DNA from: Cepaea nemoralis
Taxonomy: Eukaryota > Mollusca > Gastropoda > Stylommatophora > Helicidae
Assembly: GCA_014155875.1 (NCBI GenBank)
Contig: JACEFZ010016131.1
Location: forward strand, 62,001 to 126,000
Reading direction: 5' to 3'
Length of the DNA stretch: 64,000 bases
In this document: positions 56,599 through 64,000 of the stretch, one piece after another
Position numbering within the stretch: position 1 is the first letter of the stretch
How the letters are laid out: every line of letters starts with the position of its first letter
Made by a program: the position numbers and the translations under genes
Notes under the pieces: model-generated
What the model was told of the DNA's origin: nothing
The model's database searches: none
Seen by the model: the letters and a program-made list of their open reading frames with translations, nothing else

Positions 56599-56617
56599 CC
56601 CCCCCCCCCCCCCCCAC
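56599..56617. repeat. poly-C run
   Basis: About 19 consecutive C. Confidence 0.9.
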
Positions 56618-56709
56618 TTGTTACAATAGATACACATGCATGTCTCCTTCCGGTCTGGCTAATTGTTTGTTTCGCTTTTATTTCTTCGAGGAATTTATCT
56701 TTTGAGTCT

Positions 56710-56828
<119 letters not shown>

Positions 56829-56854
56829 CCTTGAATGATGTGTGAATGAAATAA

Positions 56855-56955
56855 TGTATGAAAGAGAGTGAGAGAAGGGCAGAATGTTAGACGGGCCTGC
56901 GTGCCCAATTCTTAACCCTTTGAAAATAAAGTTTGTTCGTTCGTTCGTTCGTTCG

Positions 56956-56957
<2 letters not shown>
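56855..56957 (+). repeat. SINE-D 3' end with (GTTC)n tail
   Basis: AGACGGGCCTGCGTGCCC, TTTGAAAATAAAGTTTG and GTTCGTTC repeats, followed at once by TC and GT microsatellite. Confidence 0.75.
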
Positions 56958-57019
<62 letters not shown>

Positions 57020-57046
57020 ATGTGTGTGTGTGTGTGTGTGTGTGTC
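56958..57046. repeat. (TC)n(TG)n microsatellite
   Basis: TC run switching to TG run at ~57001. Confidence 0.95.
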
Positions 57047-57911
57047 TCAAGTAGCTTCATTGCTCATTGTGTGTGGTGGTGGTGTGTAAAGCATTATTCT
57101 TTAAAACCATATCTACGTGACTTCAATACAATGTTTTTGTTTTTATTGTACTTATCTCTAAATGGGCGCAAGGCCAAAGACGTATACAGTCTCTAATCCT
57201 AAACAAGTCCGGTTTTTACTCATGCTGCTATCACCAACCCATACACCCTTGTGCTGAATTAGCGGATAAGTACAAAACCATATTGCACTCCCCGCACACT
57301 AGGCGTTTAGCAGCGTGTGAGGTTGGGAGTAATTGTCTATGCCATGGTAACATTGCAACTGTATTAACAATATTATGTTAATATTTTATGTGGGTGTAGA
57401 GGACAAGATGAAGCACGCATTTCTCAAGAATAAATGTATCATCTTGGTCTTTATCTTCCCGTTATTTCCCAATAGGGCTTAGATGCACGACCATCTCTCG
57501 TCAAGTCCGCCGGTTATTTGTCACTTCTAACAGTTTCCTCTTGTTTTCTCCATATTTTCAACCTCTATCTTTTATTGTCTTCTCCCAGTGTTTTAGACCC
57601 TCCTTTACAATTTTTTTTATCTGGCAGAGTTACATACATATATTTTATGTGCAACGTACTTTATTTATGATGTTGTGAAATCTTGAAAAATACTCGATCT
57701 CAATCTTCTGACTGATATTCTGACACGACATCCTGCATGATCGGCAAATGTATGGTAAAGGGAAAGCTGTATAAGAATACTGTAAGTACTTTACCGTCAA
57801 ATAGCCCGAAAACTACCCCAGACATAACAGATCGTAATGCCGATCAGTGCCGAGCCTGTCAACTGCCAGGAACATGTTGGATCTAAGTGAATGTCCTTTG
57901 TGCTTGCCCAG
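57047..57911. other. end of intron 2, no feature recognised
   Basis: Mixed AT-rich sequence; only the acceptor at its end is informative. Confidence 0.4.
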
Positions 57912-58037
57912 GTGGTGTTTCTCATCGGGAGTGTTCTCGATGCCAATCTTCACATCAAGCTGGAGATGGAGAACATGCAGTATGGCGACACTGTTGTCGG
58001 TTCCTTCCTAGACACCTACCAGAACCTCACACTTAAG
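57912..58037 (+). CDS. GT31 / beta-1,3-galactosyltransferase-like, third coding exon
   Basis: Acceptor TTGCCCAG, phase 0 at both ends, 42 codons: VVFLIGSVLDANLHIKLEME, then YGDTVVGSFLDTYQNLTLK. This is the diagnostic GT31 block (FLLG...E...YGDI...DF.D.Y.NLT.K). Donor AAG/GTAGGT. With the two earlier exons 178 residues are accounted for; GT31 enzymes have ~320-400, so the DxD catalytic exon and C-terminus must lie further downstream, probably beyond 64000, since I find no DDD-type exon before the window end. Confidence 0.92.
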
Positions 58038-58228
58038 GTAGGTTCCAATGCCTTGAAATATTTCATCAGTTGTAGTTTTGTTTTCCCAACGATGTATTCT
58101 TCCTCTGTTTTCGATTAAAATGTCTCTATTTGCAATGTTTCATGAATCTCACTGTATTTTTTTTTTAAATTGACTAAGTGGTCCATAGAGTTTATCTTCT
58201 ACTGTTTTTTCTCTAGGTCAGAAGGTTT

Positions 58229-58533
58229 GATTCCTCTCACCCCGCCCTACACAGTATACGTAAAAATGGAAGCTTAATTTAATAACACATACTAGAGCAA
58301 GTCTAGACGTCTACATAAAACGTGCTTTGCGGGTCTACTTAGGTTATTAAACAAATTTCAGAAAGTCGAGAAGTACAGAACCGTAAAGTATGTAGGGAAA
58401 AGCAGTATCAAGTATCTGTTCTTGTATTAACGCGATCTTGAAATAATCTTAATCCACCCCCCACCCCCTTTCCGGAAACTAAAATCCCCCCCCCCCCCCG
58501 GGATGGATTTCCTACCGGTTGAGAACCACTGTT
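58229..58533. mobile_element. hAT MITE, 5'-truncated copy
   Basis: Matches 43010-43311, ending CGGTTGAGAACCACTG at 58533. The first TIR is lost. Confidence 0.85.
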
Positions 58534-59180
58534 CTAGGAGTATGTAATCTGCTGTCTGCGACGTCAGTTCACACGTGCACATGGCTCATTAACCAATCTT
58601 GAATTGTGTATACATCTGGTTGCGTAATATGTGGTGTTCTGTTCTGAAGGCAGAATAATGATTTCCTGTGGTCTGTTATAAAGTGGTAATCGTCTTGTGC
58701 TGGTATTGGTAGTTTTCTGATTGATTTGATCATTCTTTTCTTTTGGTGGTGTGTAACAGGCACAGCCAACAATGTATTATTGGCTCTGCGTATTCTTCTT
58801 CGTTTGCCTGTCATCTCTCAGTGGAGCACTGGCCTTCGACTCGCACCAAATCCTGTGTAGAATTTCTCATGACTAGTTGGATTTTGGCAGCTACAGTTTT
58901 CTACGGAATAATGCAACCTGTCTCAGCCAACCCTTCTTAGTTGCCTCCTACGACAGGCATAGTAGGTCACAGTGTGACTATTCTTTGCTTCTGTTGTCAA
59001 CTCGGTAGCGCCGGGCTTCGTGTGAGAGGGCGAAAAATAACCGGCCTTGCTTATCAGCATGGCACATAATGGTGATTAACACCGGGCTTATTACGTACAC
59101 AGAATTGACCCAGAAAAACAGGTGTCGGGAGTCTGGTTACATGATGGATGACGCATGCAGTTACAAGTTAGCTGTGTGTC
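58534..59180. other. unrecognised; protein-like stretch on the minus strand
   Basis: Minus strand 58814-58569 reads MTGKRRRIRRANNTLLAVPV, then MIKSIRKLPIPAQDDYHFIT. The composition looks coding, but I cannot assign it. Probably a transposon scrap. Confidence 0.3.
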
Positions 59181-59184
59181 CATT

Positions 59185-59360
59185 ACAGGACGTTGCAATC
59201 AACCACAGCAATTATTGGCTGTTTCTGATTATGCAGGAAATGTTACTGTCAGTAGTTAAACCTTACTTCCCAATGCTCATGCCATCGTGAAACTCAGCGC
59301 AAAGAGACCTGCTTCCAAATGACATGCGGCTGATTTCGAATCCTGTACGTCGGGATTGTG
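59185..59360 (-). repeat. SINE-C copy, diverged
   Basis: GTTGCAATCAACCACAGC, CAGTAGTTAAACC and GCTGATTTCGAATCCTGTA. Confidence 0.6.
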
Positions 59361-59387
59361 AGAGGCTGACATTCACGTTCTGTTTCC

Positions 59388-59665
59388 GTTCGCTCGCTTT
59401 TAACTCAAGTATAGTCCATACACGTGCTACGACTTCTGATGCACTGGACTGCTTATTGCATGGAGATTAGATTTCCTTATTACCACTACCACCAGGCGAA
59501 CCCACTCCGACTTCTGAGGTACTTGTAATTTACGCCCCCAAGACAATGACGAGAAGTCAGTATTTTAGTCCAACTGATTGATGTAGAGGTTGAACCCGCT
59601 CCCTCGTCATCAGCTCACCGGAAGTCGAAGAGCAAGCGCTCTTATCCATTCGACCATGATAAGAG
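59388..59665 (-). repeat. SINE-A copy, near full length
   Basis: Minus strand head GGTCGAATGGATAAGAGCGC, box B GGGTTCAACC, body AAGTACCTCAGAAGTCGGAG, tail AAAGCGAGCGAACG. Best preserved copy of the family. Confidence 0.8.
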
Positions 59666-59701
59666 AGCATATGTTAAAAAGACGAATGTAGCAGTAAAGC
59701 A

Positions 59702-59974
59702 GTGGTTCTCAACCTTTTTTGGCCCGTGCCCCCCTTCACCATATTTTCATAACGTATCCCCCCCCCCCCCCCCCCCCCTTTCCTATAAAAAATTTGCCCG
59801 CGCCCCCCTTCACCGAATTTTCAGAACGTCATTCCCCCCCCCCCCCTTTCATATTTCCCATCTAAAAAATCCCCACCCCTACACGGTATACGTAAAAATG
59901 GAAGGCAAATGTAATAGCATATACTAAAAAAACAAGTCTAGACATCCACATAAAACATGATTTGTGGGTCTACT
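59702..59974. mobile_element. hAT MITE, 3'-truncated copy
   Basis: Begins CAGTGGTTCTCAACC and shows a duplicated poly-C segment. It breaks off at GGTCTACT where a Helitron-like start (TCTATATTTATAAAAC) takes over. Confidence 0.8.
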
Positions 59975-60023
59975 TCTATATTTATAAAACAAAGTGTATG
60001 TATGTAAATATGTGTGTATGTAG
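59975..60023 (+). mobile_element. Helitron 5'-end-like scrap
   Basis: TCTATATTTATAAAACAAAG and GTGTATGTATG closely resemble the start of the 16158 Helitron. No matching 3' end located, and the base before it is T, not A. Confidence 0.35.
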
Positions 60024-60199
60024 GCACTGTTCCGAATTCCGGTCCCAAATAGTTCCGCAGTGAATGTAGTGAATAAGAATCCCTTACAGGACCTCATTGT
60101 GTGATTACTTCCGTTTTGACTACTTCCTTAGTTACATATAAATAAATACGGAGATACCGATACTGATACAGAGGCTTTCAATACACTTGTTTCTACTTG

Positions 60200-60770
60200 A
60201 TGTAAAGAAATATTATAATGCCAGGCAGACCATCAGCTCGGGTAGAGTGTTACAACTGGATGCTGCGTAACAATCCATTGTTGGGAGGATTTGATGCTCA
60301 GGGACAGTCAGTGGTCGTTGAAGCTGACGAGAGCTACTTTTTCACCGAAAGTACCACCGTGGTCACTTTCGTCGTGGTCAATGGGTAGTTGGCCTGGTTG
60401 AACGTGGTAGGTGGTCGTTGCTGGTTGGAAGTTGTGGAAAGGCGAGATGCGACAACACTGGAACGCATTATAAGTGATCACGTCCTTACCAGGAACGACC
60501 ATTGTCACCGATGCCTGGCGAGGCTACAACAACGTAGGTCAACTAAACCATGGCATCTACGATCATGCAGTTGTTGTTCATGCCAATAACTTGTTGACCC
60601 TGTACACAGTGGCATTCACACCCAAACAATTGAAGGGTTGTGGATGCAAGTAAAAAGGAAACAAAGATACCAAGGTGGCACTAGTCGTACAGTGTTTAAC
60701 ACTTATTTAGCAGAATTTCAGTGGCGCCACATTCACAAAGTACATGTTTCGGACAATATTTACAACTTTT
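60200..60770 (+). pseudogene. Merlin / ISXO2-like transposase remnant
   Basis: Broken-frame match in order: VEADESYFF (first catalytic Asp region, ~60320), GRCWLEVVERRDATTLERII (~60410-60470), GTTIVTDAWRGYNN (second Asp, ~60495-60535), and HTQTIEGLWMQVKRKQRYQG, then NTYLAEFQWR (third catalytic region, ~60610-60735). These are the landmarks of the ISXO2-like DDE transposase domain found in Merlin elements. At least two frameshifts and a stop. GGCAC at 60031 and the inverted GTGCC at ~60770 might be terminal repeats, unproven. Confidence 0.75.
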
Positions 60771-60789
60771 GTGCCTCAATTTCGAGATA

Positions 60790-60925
60790 TAATTTCATAT
60801 ATTGATGCAGGCTGCTGTAGGTTTGATTGATCATTAGCATTGTCACCTGGCTGCTGTGGGTCTGATTGATCATTATCATTGTCACCAGGCTGCTGTGGGA
60901 TCTGATTGAACATTCTCTGAAGGCA
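60790..60925. repeat. ~39-bp tandem repeat, 3 copies
   Basis: AGGCTGCTGTGGGTCTGATT and GATCATTATCATTGTCACC units. Confidence 0.8.
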
Positions 60926-60934
60926 TGATTTTTA

Positions 60935-61325
60935 TTTGCGCTCCCTTGCTTTGAACTCAAGTGTAGTCCATACACAATACATATTCATGCATTGGACTGA
61001 ACTTTAAACTCAAGTGTAGTCCATACACAATACATATTCATGCATTGGACTGAACTTTGAACTCAAGTGTAGTCATACACACTAATTTCAAGTAATGCTA
61101 GAATGAACTTTGCATGGGGATTAGCTCCCCTATTAACAGTGGTCCCTTGCCATCAAGTGGAATGCCTTCGACTTCAGAGGTACTTCAAGTACTTGTAATT
61201 TACATCTCCAAGCAAGGACGATAGGTCGCATTTTGGTCAAACTGCCCGTGTAGGGGTTGAGCCCCTTCCTCGGCATCAGCACACCGATGTTTAAAAACAT
61301 TTTCTTATCCTTCGGCCATGCTGAC
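60935..61325 (-). repeat. SINE-A copy with tandemly repeated tail
   Basis: Body and head as in the family (GGGGTTGAGCCCC box B reversed). The tail block CTCAAGTGTAGTCCATACAC occurs three times (60955-61085). Confidence 0.75.
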
Positions 61326-61716
61326 CTACAAGTATGGAGTTGAACCCAGGGATCTGAGTCAGGGGGACCAATATAACTAGAAAACATTGTCAAAGAATTT
61401 TGTAAACATAAACGATACATTTTCCATGTTATAGGAAAATCCCCACCCACCCCAAACCCCCATTCACCCCAACTCCCCCCCCCCAACCAAAACACACAAC
61501 CCAGATACACATACATGCCTCCCCCATCCCCCACTTGTGTGGTAAGTGTGCATGCCAGTGTATGCGAGGAAGTGTATCTTCGGGGTTATGTGAGTACGTG
61601 TGCGTAAGTATATGGATGTGGTAGGTGTTTTGTATGTGCGTGGGGATAAAGTGTGTATTTGCGTGTATTTGCGTGTGTATTTTGTTGTGAATGTGGTATT
61701 AAAATGTGTGAGGAGT

Positions 61717-61720
<4 letters not shown>
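61326..61720. other. no gene; C-rich and GT-rich sequence
   Basis: C-rich at 61441-61535, then GT-rich. No coding signature. Confidence 0.4.
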
Positions 61721-61750
<30 letters not shown>

Positions 61751-61848
61751 GGGGAGCGAGAGCGAGAGAGAGAGAGAAGAGAGAGAGAGCAAAAAGAGAG
61801 AGGGGAGAGAGAGAAAAGAGAGAGAGAGAGATGAGAGAGAGAGAGAGT
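61721..61848. repeat. (GA)n microsatellite
   Basis: Impure GA repeat. Confidence 0.95.
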
Positions 61849-61989
61849 TCAATTGCATCACTAAAATTTTTTGCTACAAATGTATATGTAACATTTTTCT
61901 CCACTTCTTTCATTGCGAGAATTTTCACGACAATCGTCATTGTCTCAATTGTGTGTAAAGTGTGGGAGTTTTTTTCTTATTAGTTTCAG

Positions 61990-63065
61990 TGATCATGTGG
62001 GCATCATGTATTGTCTAGATGGAGGATGTGTGTATGGTGGGTATGTGAGGATAAAGGGGGGTGTTGGGGATTGGGGAATGTATGTGTGGAGGGTTGTATG
62101 TGGGGATGTGTATGGGTTAATGGGGGTGTGTGGATGTGTGAAGGGATTTGTAGTCGGTGTTGGATGTATGTGTTGTGGGATATTGTGTGTGTGTGGGGGG
62201 GGGGGGGGGGGGGAGGGGTTTTGAGAGGATAGTTGGAAATATGTGGTTTGGTGGGGTTGGGGGGGGTGTGGGAGGGGTGTGTGTTTGGGTGGGTTATGGG
62301 TGGTAGGAGATTGTGTGGGTTGAGGGATGGGTGTGTAATCGGTGGAGGGGTGTCTGTGAATGGGATATGTCTGTGTGGGGGGGAGTGTGTGAGTGTGGTG
62401 GGGAAATGTGAGTAGGTGCAGGATGTAATTGTGGGGGGTGGGAAAGTTTTTTGGTGGAGGTGTGTGAGGGTTGGGGAGATGTGTGGGCGGAGATGTGTAT
62501 GGGATGTATGTGGGGGGTGGGTTGTGGGGGGAGTGTTTATGGGTGGGTTTTTGTGGGGGGAGATGTGGGGGATATGTGGGATTGCAGGTGTTGAGGATGA
62601 ATGCAGGATGGGGGATGTGTGTTTGGCTGGGTTTTGGGGTTTTTGTGGGAGGGGGGGTGAACGAGAGTGCATGTGTTGATGGGCCCCGTGGGTGATGGTG
62701 TGTGTGGGTGTTGATGGGTGTGTACGTGAGTGGGTGGTGTGTGTGAGAGATGAGTGTATGGGTGGGGGAGGTGTGTAAATTTGAAAGATGTGTGTGAGCG
62801 GCGGATGTGTGTTTGTGGGTATATGTGGGGCGGGGTGTGTGTGGGGGGGGGGTTTTGTGATTTTGGGGTTTTGGGTGGGGGATATGTGTGGGCAGGTGGG
62901 AGATGTGTTTATGGGGGGGGATGTGTTTAAGGTGGGGATGTGTAGTTGGAGATGGGAAATATTGGGTGGGGTTGGGTTTGGGTGATGTGTGTGTGGGTGG
63001 GTGGGTGGGGAAAAATTTTGAGAGTGCGGGATATGTTTTGGATAGGTGCAGGATGTGTGGGTATG
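61990..63065. repeat. strand-asymmetric G/T-rich low-complexity tract
   Basis: Over 1 kb of almost only G, T and A on this strand, with words such as GGGGATGTGTGTGGGTGG and G-runs to ~19 (62192-62212). All ORFs here are artefacts. Confidence 0.9.
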
Positions 63066-63073
63066 TGTGTTGG

Positions 63074-63301
63074 TTTTCTTCTTCTTCTTCTTCTTCTTCT
63101 TTCTTCTTCTTCTTCTTCTCTTCTTCTTCTTCTTCTTCTTCTTCTTCTTCTTCTTCTTCTTCTTCTTCTTCTTTTTCTTCTTCTCATCCTCCTCCTTCTT
63201 CGTCTTCCTCTTCTTCTTCTTCTTCTTCTTCTTCTTCTTCTTCTTCTTCTTCTTCTTCTTCTCTTCTTCTTCTTCTTCTCTTCTTCTTCTTCTTCTTCTT
63301 G
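63074..63301. repeat. (TTC)n microsatellite
   Basis: About 225 bp of CTT/TTC, pure homopyrimidine apart from rare interruptions. Confidence 0.97.
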
Positions 63302-63479
63302 TTGGGGAAATGTGTGTGGGTGGGTTATCAGTGGATGTGTGGCGGCATGTATGTTCGCCTGGTTCTGTGTGAGTGTGTGGAGGTATGTGTGGGTAGGTGG
63401 GGGAGGTTTTGTGGGTCGGGGATGTGTTGGTGGCTGCGGGATATGAGGGTGGATGGGGGAGATGTGTCTCACAACATGG

Positions 63480-63727
63480 CAATATGCACTGTTTATGGTT
63501 ACAACTTTCATTTGATAATGTTTTTTTTTCTCATGTGAATGTATCATGCGTAATATGCATTGTTTATGCTTACAAACTCCATTTGACAATGTTTTTTCCC
63601 CTATGTTAATGTAACATGCACATTTGATGAATGAAAGATGAGTGATTGAAAGGGCCGAATGTAAGACGGGCCTGCGTGCCCATTTGTTACCTTTTAAAAT
63701 AAAGTTTGTTTGTTCGTTCGTTCGTTC
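63480..63727 (+). repeat. SINE-D copy, longest in the window
   Basis: Includes an upstream duplicated block (AATATGCA(C/T)TGTTTATG), then GAAAGATGAGTGATTGAAAG, GACGGGCCTGCGTGCCC, AAAATAAAGTTTG and a TTCG tail that runs into CTC microsatellite. Confidence 0.75.
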
Positions 63728-63940
63728 CTCCTCGCCTCATCGTCTCCCTCCCCCTTCTCTCCCTCCTCCTCCTAATCCCTCCTCCTCCCTCCCCCTCCTC
63801 CTCCTCCTCCTAATCCCTCCTCCTCCCTCCTACTCCTGTCTCCTCCTCCTCCCTCCGCCTCCCTCTTCTTCCTCCTCCTCCCTCCTCCACCTCCCTCTTC
63901 CTTCTACTCCTCCTTTTTCTTCTTCTACTGCTGCTGCTGC
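63728..63940. repeat. (CTC)n-rich microsatellite
   Basis: CCT/CTC repeats with TCTT and CTG variants up to ~63940. The last 60 bases show nothing. Confidence 0.93.
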
Positions 63941-64000
63941 CGCGCTCCATTTACCCAAGTTAATTGTTGGGGAAGATGTAAAGATCTTTCAAGTGCTCTT

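Noticed and set aside
62004..63589. Long ORFs of 492 and 220 codons on the minus strand
   Set aside because: They run through G/T-rich and TTC low-complexity DNA; composition is pure repeat (Pro/Thr/His, Lys, Arg runs).

Overview
Animal nuclear DNA, most likely from a mollusc and perhaps a gastropod. The signs are split genes with GT..AG introns, tRNA-derived SINEs, Helitron, hAT, mariner, Merlin, Polinton, Ty3/Gypsy and LINE remains, many microsatellites, and a truncated 18S rRNA copy that reads to me like molluscan 18S. The species call is inference. No bacterial-type gene, operon or CRISPR array is present.

Host gene: three exons (35848-36083, 55019-55190, 57912-58037) on the + strand join in frame into the N-terminal half of a GT31 / beta-1,3-galactosyltransferase-like type II Golgi enzyme. 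The last exons lie beyond the window. Its ~18.9 kb first intron is full of transposons, and the donor-site edge of its second coding exon has been amplified into a 55-bp tandem array of splice-donor look-alikes.

Region by region: 1-3.3 kb, antisense end of an LTR retrotransposon (Gag, tRNA-Leu primer site). 3.3-9.9 kb, SINEs, decayed LINEs and an internally deleted mariner. 10-12.05 kb, a CTA microsatellite, a 45-bp minisatellite and a 26-bp satellite. 12-14 kb, SINE and LINE tails. 14.1-33.4 kb, a 31-bp minisatellite split by a complete 17,974-bp Polinton/Maverick-like element (AG...CT termini, 6-bp target duplication AACCAT). Both ends of that element carry the same 3' part of a family B DNA polymerase gene in inverted orientation; its middle is old repeat-rich DNA instead of capsid and integrase genes. 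A Helitron and two RTE-like retroposons interrupt the polymerase copies, and one retroposon is fused to pre-rRNA (5' ETS-like sequence plus the first ~560 nt of 18S). 33.4-35.8 kb, retroposon fragments upstream of the host gene. 36-55 kb, intron 1, with a decayed LINE, SINEs, a hAT MITE with perfect 8-bp target duplications, and a complete apparently young antisense Ty3/Gypsy element (44654-52877) whose two 295-bp LTRs look identical. 58-64 kb, hAT and Merlin remains, SINEs and very low-complexity G/T-, CTT- and CTC-rich DNA.

Only the Ty3/Gypsy element looks potentially active: gag, then pol reached through a -1 slippery heptamer, then a small third ORF whose start overlaps the pol stop. The Polinton polymerase is broken by frameshifts, a stop and insertions. 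All identity statements are by eye.
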